In this document: positions 1 through 9,517 of the stretch, one piece after another
Numbering within the stretch: the stretch's first letter is position 1
Layout: each line of letters begins with the position of its first letter
Assembly: GCA_030730425.1 (NCBI GenBank)
Contig: JANQVH010000046.1
Span: 62,001 to 126,000, forward strand
Source: Candidatus Nanopelagicaceae bacterium
GTDB taxonomy: Bacteria > Actinomycetota > Actinomycetes > Nanopelagicales > Nanopelagicaceae
Length of the DNA: 64,000 bases
Direction: 5' to 3'
The notes under the pieces: model-generated
The model's database searches: none
What the model was told of the DNA's origin: nothing
Seen by the model: the letters and a program-made list of their open reading frames with translations, nothing else
Made by a program: the position numbers and the translations under genes

Positions 1-285
1 CCTTAGCTTGGCCACCTCTATTGCCATATTTGACATTGCAGATTCCAATTCAATAATTCTCTTTATCCCAGCCAGGTTTATTCCTTCACCAACCATCCGA
101 GAGACATTTCTAAGGAGCGCAATATCTCGCAGTGAGTAGCGACGACCTCGCCCTCTGGCGCGCGAAGGAGAGACAAGGCCTATGCGATCGTATTGACGCA
201 GCGTTTGCGGGTGGAGACCAGAAAGTTCTGCTGCAACTGAGATTACATAGAGCGCTAGCTCTTCATCGCCTTGTTCTGTATTCAT
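1..285 (-). CDS. hspR: HspR, MerR-family heat-shock repressor (3' end outside window)
   Basis: The first 95 codons of a MerR-type regulator are visible; the stop lies beyond the left edge. Translation gives an N-terminal winged-helix DNA-binding domain with the HspR-typical LHPQTLRQYDRIGLVSPSR stretch (about residues 24-42), followed by an RGRRYS segment. HspR represses the dnaK operon by binding HAIR inverted repeats, with DnaK as co-repressor in Streptomyces. The start ATG overlaps the dnaJ stop codon (ATGA), so it is the last gene of dnaK-grpE-dnaJ-hspR. Two HAIR-like sites are present upstream of dnaK (3533-3574), which supports autoregulation of the operon. Identification is firm from domain and context. 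Confidence 0.9.
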   Translation of the reverse strand, partial: MNTEQGDEELALYVISVAAELSGLHPQTLRQYDRIGLVSPSRARGRGRRYSLRDIALLRNVSRMVGEGINLAGIKRIIELESAMSNMAIEVAKLR

Positions 286-1181
286 GCTCTAGCTCGCTGC
301 ATAAATTCAGAACGAAAATCTTCATCTTTTGTCGCTGCTGCAAAATCTTCTAGGGCTTTCTTGGCTTTGCCATCAACTCGCTGCGGGACTTGAACTTCAA
401 TCATCACTATTAGATCTCCAGCGTTCACACCTTTTTTAACCCCACGACCTTTAACACGAAGAGTTTTTCCATTTTGAGTGCCGGAGGCAAGGCGAAGCTT
501 TACTTCATCGCCTTCAATCGTGGGTACTGAAATATCAGCGCCTAGCGCTGCTTCTGAGAAGGAGACAGGAAGGCTGATATGAAGGTTCTCGCCTTTGCGA
601 GTAAAGATTGGATGCGGGATTACATTAACTAGTACAAATAAATCTCCAGGGCCTGCCTCACCAGAGCCACCACGACCTTTAACTCGAACTTTTGCTCCAT
701 CGCTAACCCCTGCAGGAATTCGAACTGTAATAGCACTTGGCGCGCTGCCCTGCCCTGAGAGGCGTAGATCTACCTCTTTGCCAAATAAAGCATCGCGAAA
801 TGAAATTGAAATCTCTGTTTCAACATCTTGTCCCTTTCGCGGGCCGCGCCTTCCTGTAAATAACTGAGAGAAAATATCTCCACCGCCATTAAATAAATCA
901 CTAAAGTCGCCCGAGAATTGTTGTCCCTGTCTATAGGCTCCTGATTGGAAAGCTTGGCGAGCTTGATCATATTCGCTACGTTTTTTGACATCACTTAAGA
1001 TTTCATAAGCTTCGCTGACTTCTTTGAAGCGATCCTCTAGTTTCTTATCACCCTTAGTCTTATCAGGATGGAGTTCGCGGGCTAGGCTTCGATATGTTTT
1101 TTTAATCGTGGCAGCATCAGCCTTCTTATCAACGCCTAATATGGCGTAATAATCCTTTTCGTAGAGATCTTTGGCAGCCAT
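282..1181 (-). CDS. dnaJ: DnaJ-family co-chaperone lacking the zinc finger
   Basis: Hsp40 co-chaperone that stimulates the DnaK ATPase and delivers unfolded clients. An N-terminal J domain (about residues 8-75) carries the HPD motif at 38-40; a short G/F-rich linker follows (about 90-115), then two beta-sandwich client-binding domains (about 118-270). The whole 299-residue protein contains no cysteine, so the four CxxCxGxG zinc-finger repeats of canonical DnaJ are absent and the domain plan resembles type II J proteins such as CbpA. It sits in the usual dnaJ place: grpE ends two bases upstream and hspR overlaps its stop by four bases. It could be labelled cbpA by domain, but its operon position argues that it serves as the operon DnaJ. 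Confidence 0.9.
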   Translation of the reverse strand: MAAKDLYEKDYYAILGVDKKADAATIKKTYRSLARELHPDKTKGDKKLEDRFKEVSEAYEILSDVKKRSEYDQARQAFQSGAYRQGQQFSGDFSDLFNGGGDIFSQLFTGRRGPRKGQDVETEISISFRDALFGKEVDLRLSGQGSAPSAITVRIPAGVSDGAKVRVKGRGGSGEAGPGDLFVLVNVIPHPIFTRKGENLHISLPVSFSEAALGADISVPTIEGDEVKLRLASGTQNGKTLRVKGRGVKKGVNAGDLIVMIEVQVPQRVDGKAKKALEDFAAATKDEDFRSEFMQRARA

Positions 1182-1183
1182 AA

Positions 1184-1654
1184 TTACTCGAGATCAGTTA
1201 CTACTACTCGAGCAGGCCTTAAAATTCGCTCTTTATATTTATATCCTGGTTGCAAAATTTTTGAAACAGTTGTCTCTCTTACCTCACTAGATGTTTCATG
1301 AAGTAGGGCTTCATGGATATTGGGATCAAATGCCTCTGGAGCGCTGCCGTATTTTTCTAAGCCAAGTTTGGTCATGGTTGCATTTATCTGCTCAGAAACT
1401 GCTTTAAATCCACCACTTAACTCGCCATGAGACTCAGCCCGATCGAGATCATCAAGGATGGCTAAAAACTCAAATAAAACACTTGAAATTGCTAGATCGC
1501 TTGCCAGCGATCTATCGCGCTCGATTCTCTTGCGATAGTTGGCAAACTCAGCCTGGAGCCTTTGAAGATCTTCAGTTAAGGCAGTAACTGGGTCAATGAC
1601 CTCAGCTACTGCCTCATCTGATACTACTTCTTCACTATTTGTTTCCTCGCTCAT
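1184..1654 (-). CDS. grpE: GrpE nucleotide exchange factor
   Basis: GrpE drives ADP release from DnaK. The 156-residue protein has an acidic, unstructured N-terminus (residues 1-25), a long coiled-coil helix (LQRLQAEFANYRKRIERDR, about 31-50) and a C-terminal beta domain ending with the YKERILRPARV signature. Its ATG overlaps the dnaK stop by one base (TAATG) and dnaJ follows after two bases, so translation is likely coupled. The length is short compared with many actinobacterial GrpE proteins (about 180-220 residues); the difference is mainly in the low-complexity N-terminus. Confidence 0.95.
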   Translation of the reverse strand: MSEETNSEEVVSDEAVAEVIDPVTALTEDLQRLQAEFANYRKRIERDRSLASDLAISSVLFEFLAILDDLDRAESHGELSGGFKAVSEQINATMTKLGLEKYGSAPEAFDPNIHEALLHETSSEVRETTVSKILQPGYKYKERILRPARVVVTDLE

Positions 1655-3477
1655 TACTTACTTTCATCAATGATCTCAGCATCTTCGACGCCATCATCAC
1701 CTTTTGGCGCTTCAGCACTCGATGCATTAGCAGCATATAAAGCAGCCCCTAATTGCTGACTTACTTCAGATAGCTTGGTTGTTGCGCTCTTGATGCTTGC
1801 ATAATCTGCGCCCTCAAGAAGTTTCTTTAGCTCTGCCATAGCGCTTTCAACTTCAACTTTTATGGTAGCTGCTTCTCCTTCATTGAGTTTCTCAGCATTA
1901 TCCTTTAAGAACTTCTCAGTCTGGTAGACAAGAGAGTCTCCTGTGTTGCGAGTCTCTGCCTCATCACGGCGCTGCTTATCTTCATCAGCATGTGATTCAG
2001 CATCTCGCATCATTCTTTCAATCTCATCTTTTGCAAGAGCTGAACCTCCAGAGATAGTCATGCTCTGTGCTTTTCCAGTTCCTAAATCTTTTGCAGAGAC
2101 ATGGACAATTCCGTTGGCATCAATATCGAATGTGACTTCAACTTGCGGGATGCCGCGAGGCGCAGGAGCAATGCCTGTTAGTTCAAACATTCCTAGACGT
2201 TTGTTATAAGCAGCCATCTCGCGCTCACCTTGGAAGACTTGAATCTGAACTGCTGGCTGATTGTCATCAGCGGTAGTAAAGATCTCTGAGCGCTTTGTTG
2301 GAATTGTGGTGTTACGTTCAATTAACTTGGTCATAATTCCACCCTTGGTTTCAATACCAAGTGATAGCGGAGTTACATCAAGCAAGAGCACATCTTTAAC
2401 CTCGCCTTTGATAACACCGGCTTGAAGGCTGGCGCCAACTGCAACTACCTCATCGGGATTTACGCCCTTATTTGGCTCTTTTCCACCAGTTAGCTCTTTG
2501 ACTAGATCAACGACGGCAGGCATACGAGTTGAGCCTCCAACTAGTACTACATGAAGAATATTGGCAATTGGAATGCCGGCATCCTTTAATACTGATTGGA
2601 ATGGGCGACGGCAGCGATCAAGAAGATCTGCAGTCATCGCTTGGAACTGCGCCCTGGTAATTGTTTCATCAAGAAATAGCGGATTCTTCTCGGCATCTAC
2701 TGTGATGTAGGGAAGATTAATTGAAGTCTGTTGAGATGAAGAGAGTTCAATCTTGGCTTTCTCAGCCGCTTCTCTTACACGCTGCATTGCCATCTTATCT
2801 TTTGCTAAATCAACGCCATTTTTAGCGGCAAATGTTTTAACTAAGAAGTCAACGAGTGCTTGATCCCAATCATCGCCGCCAAGGTTGTTATCGCCATTGG
2901 TAGCTTTAACTTCAACTACGCCATCGCCAATTTCAAGGAGTGAAACATCAAATGTTCCGCCGCCTAGGTCAAATACTAAAATAGTCTGTTCTTTATCGCC
3001 CTTATCTAGGCCATATGCAAGAGCTGCAGATGTTGGCTCGTTGATGATACGTAGAACGTTTAGCCCTGCAATTTCGCCAGCTTCTTTAGTGGCTTGGCGC
3101 TGCGCATCATTGAAATATGCTGGCACTGTAATAACAGCATCAGTAACGGTGTCACCTAAGTATGCTTCTGCATCTCGCTTTAATTTCTGCAAGATACGGG
3201 CTGAAATTTCTTGGGCTGTATATTTCTTGCCATCGATATCTATATTCCAGCTAGTTCCCATATGGCGCTTAACTGAGCGGATGGTGCGATCAACGTTGGT
3301 AACTGCCTGACGCTTAGCGACCTCTCCAACTAATACTTCGCCATTTTTTGCAAAGGCAACAATGGAGGGGGTAGTGCGCGCACCCTCAGCATTTGCAATA
3401 ACGGTGGGCTCGCCACCTTCAAGTACGGATACGCAGCTATTGGTCGTACCCAGATCGATTCCGACTGCTCTTGCCAT
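1654..3477 (-). CDS. dnaK: DnaK (Hsp70) chaperone
   Basis: ATP-dependent chaperone of nascent and stress-denatured proteins. The N-terminal actin-like ATPase starts with [13 protein letters not shown]; phosphate and adenosine motifs ([22 protein letters not shown]) follow, then the substrate-binding beta domain and a helical lid ending in an acidic tail ([11 protein letters not shown]). The reading frame is open to an ATG at 3495, but AAGGAG lies inside that extra stretch, about ten bases before the ATG at 3477, which gives the usual [10 protein letters not shown] start; 3477 is therefore chosen (607 residues). First gene of the heat-shock operon; two HAIR operators lie 56-97 bases upstream. 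Confidence 0.97.
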   Translation of the reverse strand: MARAVGIDLGTTNSCVSVLEGGEPTVIANAEGARTTPSIVAFAKNGEVLVGEVAKRQAVTNVDRTIRSVKRHMGTSWNIDIDGKKYTAQEISARILQKLKRDAEAYLGDTVTDAVITVPAYFNDAQRQATKEAGEIAGLNVLRIINEPTSAALAYGLDKGDKEQTILVFDLGGGTFDVSLLEIGDGVVEVKATNGDNNLGGDDWDQALVDFLVKTFAAKNGVDLAKDKMAMQRVREAAEKAKIELSSSQQTSINLPYITVDAEKNPLFLDETITRAQFQAMTADLLDRCRRPFQSVLKDAGIPIANILHVVLVGGSTRMPAVVDLVKELTGGKEPNKGVNPDEVVAVGASLQAGVIKGEVKDVLLLDVTPLSLGIETKGGIMTKLIERNTTIPTKRSEIFTTADDNQPAVQIQVFQGEREMAAYNKRLGMFELTGIAPAPRGIPQVEVTFDIDANGIVHVSAKDLGTGKAQSMTISGGSALAKDEIERMMRDAESHADEDKQRRDEAETRNTGDSLVYQTEKFLKDNAEKLNEGEAATIKVEVESAMAELKKLLEGADYASIKSATTKLSEVSQQLGAALYAANASSAEAPKGDDGVEDAEIIDESK

Positions 3478-3532
3478 CTCTTTACTCTCCTTCAAGCTAT
3501 CTATTGGACTCCAAGGGGGATACCCTCCAGCA

Positions 3533-3574
3533 TTGAGCCCTCTACGGTCAAAAGATTGAGTCGAAGTGGCTCAA
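3533..3574. promoter_or_regulatory. Two tandem HAIR operators for HspR upstream of dnaK
   Basis: The HAIR consensus is CTTGAGT-N7-ACTCAAG. Positions 3556-3574 read TTGAGT-N7-GCTCAA and positions 3533-3551 read TTGAGC-N7-GGTCAA, both with the exact seven-base spacer. The two sites are spaced 23 bases centre to centre, about two helical turns. They lie just upstream of dnaK in an operon whose last gene is hspR. The downstream site is weaker (one arm mismatch plus a variable base). I could not place the -10 box with confidence, but TTGACC overlapping 3546-3551 on the minus strand could be a -35 element. Confidence 0.82.
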
Positions 3575-3712
3575 CACTGCAGTAGCCAGAACCCAGATAG
3601 CCCACTTTCTATTCCCGCCTCTAAGAAAGGGGCAAACTCGCCCCAATAGCCCAGCATCTTCTCAGGAAGTTCTAAAGTGAGCCCTACAAGATGGCCCTCG
3701 AGGTGATTACTA

Positions 3713-4465
3713 ATGAATTCAACAGTTCTAGTTAAGAAAGAGCCATCGATGACCACAACAAATGAAGTTAAGGTCCAAAAGGTCCTAGTCGTTGATGATG
3801 AGAAGAGTATTAGCGAACTTATAACAACAAGCCTTCGCTTTGTAGGTTTTGAAGTTCGCACTGCAGCAAGCGGGGCCGAGGCTTTGCGCGTTGCTGAGGA
3901 ATTTAAACCACATGCGCTCATCCTTGATGTGATGCTTCCAGATCTTGATGGTTTTGAAGTTTGCAAGAAGCTACGCGCAGATGGACAAGATGTGGGCGTT
4001 CTATTCCTTACAGCAAAAGACACTACTGAAGATAAAATCAAAGGATTAACTCTTGGCGGAGATGACTATGTCACAAAGCCATTTAGCTTAGAGGAACTTG
4101 TTGCCCGCCTTAGGGCTCTGCTTCGTAGAACTGGAGTTATTGAAACTTCAATTAATGAAGAGTTAATCTCTTTTGCTGATTTAGAGCTTAATGAGGCAAC
4201 GCATGAAGTGCGTAGGGCTGGGGTCTTAATTGATCTCTCTCCAACAGAATTCATTCTTCTTAGATACTTGATGATTAATGCTGATCGAGTGGTTTCAAAA
4301 TCACAGATTCTTGATCATGTCTGGCAGTATGACTTCCGTGGCGATGCTGGAATTGTGGAGACCTATATTTCATATCTTCGTAAGAAGATTGATCAGATCG
4401 AGCCACCACTTATCCATACCGTTCGTGGCGTTGGTTATCGCTTGAGGTTGCCAGCAAAGAATTAA
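3713..4465 (+). CDS. OmpR/PhoP-family response regulator
   Basis: Two-component transcription factor of 250 residues. The receiver domain (about 22-137) has the acidic pair D28-D29, phospho-acceptor D72 in LILDVMLPDLDG, T100 and K122 in DDYVTKPFS. The C-terminal winged-helix domain (about 150-248) ends with the OmpR-type HTVRGVGYRLR. The receiver closely resembles actinobacterial PhoP/TcrX-type regulators (LFLTAKD, GLTLGGDDYVTKPFSLEELVARLRALLRR). The ATG at 3713 has AGGTGA six bases upstream and is preferred; a second ATG at 3749 would also give an intact receiver. The partner histidine kinase follows after three bases. The stimulus and targets cannot be read from sequence. Confidence 0.92.
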   Translation: MNSTVLVKKEPSMTTTNEVKVQKVLVVDDEKSISELITTSLRFVGFEVRTAASGAEALRVAEEFKPHALILDVMLPDLDGFEVCKKLRADGQDVGVLFLTAKDTTEDKIKGLTLGGDDYVTKPFSLEELVARLRALLRRTGVIETSINEELISFADLELNEATHEVRRAGVLIDLSPTEFILLRYLMINADRVVSKSQILDHVWQYDFRGDAGIVETYISYLRKKIDQIEPPLIHTVRGVGYRLRLPAKN

Positions 4466-4468
4466 TTA

Positions 4469-5950
4469 ATGAATCAACCCTTTCGCAAATACAAACCAAG
4501 TCCTGGTCAATGGAGTTTGCGAAATAGGTTGGTCATTGGCGTTGTAGTTCTTGGAGCATTTGCTATTACTGCATCAGATTTTGCAGCTCAAGCAGCCTTT
4601 AGAACTTTTCTTATTGCCCAGGTAGATCTCCAGTTAGAAAGCGTTGCTGGGGGCTCCCTTTTAAGGCTTGATCGCGCAGGAATAGCAGCAGAGCCAGAGG
4701 AGACAAATACAAAAGAGCCTCTCTTTCAACCCTTTGAACCCTTAAGTGATGTGCCATCTGAAGTAAGCGTCACTCTCCTTGATGCCTCTGGAAATATCCT
4801 AGGAACAGTAGGTGATATCCAAAGCCCGCAGAGAATTCAAACTTTAGTAGCTGGAATAACTCCAGCTGAGGTAGGCCAATATAACGATAAGCCTTTTACT
4901 TTAGATGCTGGAGGCAGGGGTAGTGATTATCGAGTTCTAGCGCGACTTCTTCCCTCAAGTCTTGGAAGTGTTATCTGCGCAATCTCATTAGATGGTGTGG
5001 AGAGAGCGATGAATCAATTACGTTTTCTCTTTCTCGCTGTGGGATTTATCGTATTAATCTTCTTAGGGTTAATTGCTCGAAGAATTATTGATATCTCTCT
5101 TCGCCCATTGAAATCAGTTGAAGAAACTGCAGAGGCTTTTGCTAAAGGTGATTTCTCTGCTCGTCTTGATGAAGCACGAACTGATACTGAAGTTGGTCGA
5201 TTGACATCAGCTCTAAATCAGATGCTTGCTCGAATTGAAGAAGCATTTGCCGTTAAGGTTAAAAGTGAAGATAAATTACGTCGCTTCGTTGCAGATGCCT
5301 CACATGAACTGCGCACACCGCTGACTGCTATCAGAGGTTTCTCTGAACTTCATCGTCAGGGAGCTATCAAGGGTGAAGAAAATACCAGTGAGTTAATCCG
5401 GAGAATTGAAGATGAATCGGTACGGATGTCATCTTTAGTTGAAGATCTATTACTTCTTGCCCGCCTGGATCAATCACCTGAGATGATGATGGAGCCAGTT
5501 GATATCGGCAAGCTAATTAAAGAGGCTGTGGAGTCAGCAAAGGCAGCGAGATCTACCCATGAAATCTCTATCGAACTTGAGAGTGAAGAGTTATTTCTGC
5601 TGGGAGATTCACTTCGAATCCATCAAGTAATAGCTAATCTACTTGCAAATGCCCAGATTCATACTCCCCCTGGAAGCAAGATAATTGTGAGCGCCGGTCA
5701 GGATGATTTAGCGATCTATATCTCTGTTTCAGATAACGGACCTGGAATTTCAGTTGAATCTCAGGAAAGAATATTTGAACGTTTTTATAGAGCAGATCTC
5801 TCTCGCAAGCGAAGTGGGGTTGAGGGAACCGGGCTTGGTTTATCAATCGTTGATGCGGTGATGAATGCCCATGGCGGCCAAGTCAAAGTCGAATCGGAGT
5901 TAGGCAAGGGCGCCAAATTTACTCTCACTTTCCCAATAAAGGATTTATAG
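4469..5950 (+). CDS. HAMP-domain sensor histidine kinase
   Basis: Membrane sensor kinase paired with the preceding response regulator. It has a short cytoplasmic N-terminus, TM1 at about 20-42, an extracytoplasmic sensing region of roughly 140 residues, TM2 at about 184-205, HAMP (about 206-262), a dimerisation/phosphoacceptor domain with H279 in VADASHELRTPL, and a HATPase domain with N-box (IANLLANAQIHTP), G1 (DNGPGIS), F (FERFYRAD) and G2 (GTGLGLSIV) boxes. All catalytic boxes are intact. The architecture matches PhoR/TcrY/MprB-type actinobacterial kinases. The extracytoplasmic region shows no recognisable named sensor fold, so the signal is unknown. Confidence 0.92.
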   Translation: MNQPFRKYKPSPGQWSLRNRLVIGVVVLGAFAITASDFAAQAAFRTFLIAQVDLQLESVAGGSLLRLDRAGIAAEPEETNTKEPLFQPFEPLSDVPSEVSVTLLDASGNILGTVGDIQSPQRIQTLVAGITPAEVGQYNDKPFTLDAGGRGSDYRVLARLLPSSLGSVICAISLDGVERAMNQLRFLFLAVGFIVLIFLGLIARRIIDISLRPLKSVEETAEAFAKGDFSARLDEARTDTEVGRLTSALNQMLARIEEAFAVKVKSEDKLRRFVADASHELRTPLTAIRGFSELHRQGAIKGEENTSELIRRIEDESVRMSSLVEDLLLLARLDQSPEMMMEPVDIGKLIKEAVESAKAARSTHEISIELESEELFLLGDSLRIHQVIANLLANAQIHTPPGSKIIVSAGQDDLAIYISVSDNGPGISVESQERIFERFYRADLSRKRSGVEGTGLGLSIVDAVMNAHGGQVKVESELGKGAKFTLTFPIKDL

Positions 5951-5962
5951 AGCTCTGGCCAA

Positions 5963-5968
5963 TAGGAT
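5963..5968 (+). promoter_or_regulatory. Putative -10 box for leaderless cysD mRNA
   Basis: TAGGAT lies exactly six bases before the cysD ATG (5975). This matches the TANNNT-N6-start pattern seen at many genes here and would place transcription initiation at or next to the start codon. It implies that the sulfate genes can be transcribed separately from the upstream two-component pair. No convincing -35 was assigned. Confidence 0.55.
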
Positions 5969-5974
5969 TTCCTA

Positions 5975-6880
5975 ATGCGCAGCTCCCCTGAGATTCTCGA
6001 ATCTTTAGAAAATGAGTCCATTGAAATAATAAGAGAGACTGCAGCTAGTTTTAGAAACCCTGTCTTTTTATATTCAATCGGCAAAGACTCATCGGTAGTT
6101 CTTCATTTAATTAGGAAAGCATTCTTTCCTGCTCAGGTTCCCTTTCCGATGCTACATATCGACACCACCTGGAAATTCCGCGAGATGATTGAATTTAGAG
6201 ATCAGATGGCAGATAAGTATCAGATCAAGTTAATGACTCACACCAACCAAGATGGCGTCAGAGATGGAGTTACTCCCTTCTCAACTACCGCCTCTGAATA
6301 CACCAGAGTGATGAAGACTGTTGCGCTACGCCAAGCCTTAGATTCCTATGGATTTGATGCTGCCATCGGTGGTTCGCGCCGCGATGAGGAGAAAAGTAGA
6401 GCGAAAGAGAGATTATTTAGCGTTAGAGAAGCTGGTCATCGCTGGGATCCAAGAGCGCAGCGACCAGAGCTCTGGAGAACCTATAACCCAAGAATCAGGC
6501 CAGATCAAAGCATGCGGGTATTTCCAATTTCAGATTGGACCGAACTTGATATCTGGAGCTATATCCAGCTTCACAATATCCCGGTAAATCCTCTCTATTT
6601 CGCTAAAGAACGCCCTGTTGTAAAGCGCGGCGAGCAATTAATTATGATCGATGATGATCGCTATCCATTAATTAATAATGAAAAGCCTGAGATGAAGAAG
6701 ATTAGATTTAGAACTCTCGGCTGCTACCCATTAACTGCCGGCGTTGAATCAGATGCCATCACACTTGAGCAGGTAGTAGCAGAGGTGATGGCTGTGAAAT
6801 TAAGTGAGCGAGCCACACGCCTAATTGATGGCGATAAGGAAGATTCAATGGAGAAGAAAAAGAAAGAGGGATATTTCTAA
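5975..6880 (+). CDS. cysD: Sulfate adenylyltransferase subunit 2 (CysD)
   Basis: Catalytic subunit of ATP sulfurylase, forming adenosine 5'-phosphosulfate (APS) from sulfate and ATP. The 301-residue protein has the PP-loop SIGKDSSV (about 34-41), the family motifs [10 protein letters not shown]-like (as [13 protein letters not shown]) and [15 protein letters not shown], and the typical C-terminus EKKKKEGYF. Its stop codon overlaps the cysNC start by one base (TAATG), which suggests coupled translation of the two subunits of the GTP-dependent enzyme. Length and motifs are normal. Confidence 0.96.
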   Translation: MRSSPEILESLENESIEIIRETAASFRNPVFLYSIGKDSSVVLHLIRKAFFPAQVPFPMLHIDTTWKFREMIEFRDQMADKYQIKLMTHTNQDGVRDGVTPFSTTASEYTRVMKTVALRQALDSYGFDAAIGGSRRDEEKSRAKERLFSVREAGHRWDPRAQRPELWRTYNPRIRPDQSMRVFPISDWTELDIWSYIQLHNIPVNPLYFAKERPVVKRGEQLIMIDDDRYPLINNEKPEMKKIRFRTLGCYPLTAGVESDAITLEQVVAEVMAVKLSERATRLIDGDKEDSMEKKKKEGYF

Positions 6881-8715
6881 TGTCCTCACTTTCTTCAAAG
6901 CCTATAGTTCGCCTCCTTACCTGCGGCAGCGTTGATGATGGAAAGAGCACTTTAATTGGGCGTCTATTAGTTGAAACAGATTCTGTTCCTCATGACACAG
7001 TCTCATCAGCTAGAAGCACAAGGAGAGCTGGATCAATAATTCCAGCAGGTGAAATTGATTTTAGTTTATTAACAGATGGCCTTGAGGCAGAGCGTGAACA
7101 AGGAATAACTATTGATGTGGCATATCGCTCTATGTCACTTCTTGATGGAAGACGATTAATAATTGCCGATGCTCCAGGTCATGAGCAGTACACAAGGAAT
7201 ATGGCAGTTGCAGCATCAAGGGCCGATATTGCCCTTGTTTTGGTAGATGCTACAAGAGGGGTAAGGGTTCAAACTCTTCGCCACTTAACTATTTGCGCGC
7301 TCATGGGAGTTGAGAAAGTAATAGTTGTTATCAATAAATTAGATGCAAGTAACTTTGATCAGAAGATTTATGACGACCTTGTCCAAGAGTTAACGCCTAC
7401 TATAAAACGTTTAGCTATTGAGGATGCTTGTTTTATTCCGGTAAGCGCGCTTGAAGGCGATAATGTGGTTTATAAGACTCCAAAAACTTCGTGGCATACC
7501 GGTGGATCTCTCTTGGAAGAGATTCAGAATTGGCGTGAAAAGCCTAGAAATAATGAGCATAAAAGAATGGGTGTACAACTCATTTCAAGAGCTGAGAACT
7601 TCCGCGGCCTTTCAGGCACAGTGAGCCAGGGAGAATTTAAAGTTGGAGATGAGGTTGTAATTCTTCCTAGTGCTAAAAAAGCAAAAATCTCAAGGCTTGC
7701 CACCTTCGATGGCGATATCCAAAGCGCGCCCAGTGGCAAAGCGATAACTATGGTCTTGACCCCAGAGGTTGATGCAACTCGCGGCGACTTTATTGAAGGT
7801 GCTGATAATTTCACAATCCCTGCTGATCGCTTCAGCGCAAACTTGGTCTGGTTAGGTGAAGAAGAGTTGATTCACTCTCGCTCTTACTACCTCATAAATG
7901 GCTCAGCAATGGTCGCTGCGACGATAACAACTATCCGCCACCGAATCGATATTAATAATGGAGAGCATGAATCAACTAGAACTCTTGCAATGAATGAGAT
8001 TGGCTTAGTGGAGATTGCTACTGATTCCCCTATCGCACTTACTAAGTACTCGGAGAACCGAATATCAGGTAATTTTGTAATTGTAGATCGAGTAACTCTT
8101 AACACTATTGGTGCTGGAATGGTAGTTCACACACTAAGAAGAGCATCTAATATCACTAAGCATGATTATGAAATAAACAAAGCTACTCGCTCTAAACAAA
8201 AGGGCCAGAGAGCTAAAGTAATTTGGATGACTGGGCTATCTGGCTCTGGAAAATCAACTATCGCTGATGCTCTTGAGAAAGAATTGTTTGCCAAAGGCAT
8301 TCATAGCTATGTATTAGATGGCGATAATCTAAGGCTCGGGCTAAATAAAGATCTTGGTTTCACAAAAGAAGATAGGGCAGAAAATGTCCGCCGCGTTGCA
8401 GAGGTTGGTAAATTAATGGTTGATGCCGGTCTTGTTGTAATTGTCGCCCTAGTAAGTCCATTTAAAGTAGATAGAGATCATGCAAGAGAGATTTTTGATT
8501 CCGGTGAATTTATTGAAGTCTGGGTTAAGACACCTTCTGAAATATGCGCTCAAAGAGATCCAAAGGGGCTCTATAAGAAGGCTAGAGAAGGTAACCTGCC
8601 TAATCTAACTGGAGTGGGTCAAGATTATGAGGCGCCAACATCGGCTGAGTTAATCCTTGATGGCACTACAGATATCGCTTTAAATGTAGAAAAACTAATG
8701 AAAGAAGTTCTGTGA
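6880..8715 (+). CDS. cysNC: Bifunctional CysNC: ATP sulfurylase GTPase subunit fused to APS kinase
   Basis: Residues about 8-430 form an EF-Tu-like GTPase (G1 GSVDDGKST, DAPGHEQYTRN, NKLD) that drives APS synthesis with CysD. Residues about 440-611 form an APS kinase with P-loop GLSGSGKST at about 451, DGDNLR and the FxEVWVKTP-like (FIEVWVKTP) signature, making PAPS. The fusion (611 residues) is common in actinobacteria and proteobacteria. Its stop codon overlaps the next gene (GTGA). No PAPS reductase or sulfite reductase is encoded near it, so whether PAPS is used for cysteine synthesis or for sulfation cannot be decided from this window. Confidence 0.96.
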   Translation: MSSLSSKPIVRLLTCGSVDDGKSTLIGRLLVETDSVPHDTVSSARSTRRAGSIIPAGEIDFSLLTDGLEAEREQGITIDVAYRSMSLLDGRRLIIADAPGHEQYTRNMAVAASRADIALVLVDATRGVRVQTLRHLTICALMGVEKVIVVINKLDASNFDQKIYDDLVQELTPTIKRLAIEDACFIPVSALEGDNVVYKTPKTSWHTGGSLLEEIQNWREKPRNNEHKRMGVQLISRAENFRGLSGTVSQGEFKVGDEVVILPSAKKAKISRLATFDGDIQSAPSGKAITMVLTPEVDATRGDFIEGADNFTIPADRFSANLVWLGEEELIHSRSYYLINGSAMVAATITTIRHRIDINNGEHESTRTLAMNEIGLVEIATDSPIALTKYSENRISGNFVIVDRVTLNTIGAGMVVHTLRRASNITKHDYEINKATRSKQKGQRAKVIWMTGLSGSGKSTIADALEKELFAKGIHSYVLDGDNLRLGLNKDLGFTKEDRAENVRRVAEVGKLMVDAGLVVIVALVSPFKVDRDHAREIFDSGEFIEVWVKTPSEICAQRDPKGLYKKAREGNLPNLTGVGQDYEAPTSAELILDGTTDIALNVEKLMKEVL

Positions 8716-9467
8716 ACTGGCTCTTTTTTGCACTCGCTGGATCGATCGCTCAATTAATAGATGGCGCACTTGGTATGGGATTTGGCCTTACCAGCTCCAC
8801 TCTACTTCTAACTCTAGGAACATCGGCGGCAGTTGCATCAGCAGCTGTTCATTTTGCAGAGATTGGAACCACTCTGGCATCTGGTGTTTCACATTGGCAC
8901 CGTGAAAACGTTGACTTTGAAATCTTAAAACGCCTAGCAATTCCTGGAGGAATTGGTGCATTTGCTGGAGCAACTTTCTTATCCTCTATTGATCTAAGTG
9001 GCGGAACAATATTTATCTCAACAATTCTTCTCCTTCTCGGATTTGTTCTTTTATATCGAAATGTCTTTCAAACAAATATCAAACCAAATATGGCCGAACT
9101 TAATAACCCTAAATATCTGACATTTCTAGGGGCTACCGGTGGTTTTATAGATGCATCCGGTGGCGGTGGTTGGGGACCAATAGTTACTCCAACTCTGCTT
9201 GCCACTACAGAGCATGAACCAAGAAAAATCATTGGCACTGTAAGCGCAGCTGAATTTATCGTGGCAGTCTGTGCCAGCATTGGTTTTCTTGCCAATATTT
9301 CACGTATTGATATTGATTGGTCAGCAGTTGGCGGCCTTGCTCTAGGTGGAGTTCTTATGGCGCCAGTTGCAGCAAAATTAGTCTCTGTTGTTCCTAGAAG
9401 ACCACTTGGTATCGCAGTAGCTACTGCAATCATTGTTATCAATGGAATTCGCCTACTTACTACCTGA
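8712..9467 (+). CDS. TauE/SafE-family membrane permease
   Basis: Integral membrane protein of 251 residues with about seven to eight hydrophobic helices and the family signature GALGMGFG near the N-terminus (DGALGMGFGLTSS) plus a repeat-related GGFIDASGGGGWGP near residue 145. Members move sulfite, sulfonates or related anions. The GTG start overlaps the cysNC stop by four bases, so translation is likely coupled with sulfate activation. The context suggests a sulfur compound as substrate; in Corynebacterium a TauE-type protein (CysZ) is linked to sulfate uptake, so import of sulfate is a reasonable inference, not shown by the sequence. Confidence 0.85.
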   Translation: MNWLFFALAGSIAQLIDGALGMGFGLTSSTLLLTLGTSAAVASAAVHFAEIGTTLASGVSHWHRENVDFEILKRLAIPGGIGAFAGATFLSSIDLSGGTIFISTILLLLGFVLLYRNVFQTNIKPNMAELNNPKYLTFLGATGGFIDASGGGGWGPIVTPTLLATTEHEPRKIIGTVSAAEFIVAVCASIGFLANISRIDIDWSAVGGLALGGVLMAPVAAKLVSVVPRRPLGIAVATAIIVINGIRLLTT

Positions 9468-9517
9468 TTCTCTGTAAATTCTCAGCCTATTAGGCTCAAT
9501 TGTTCATATTAGGGTTT

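Noticed and set aside
132-353. Plus-strand open frame at the left edge
   Set aside because: It is antisense to hspR and dnaJ, which have clear homology on the minus strand.
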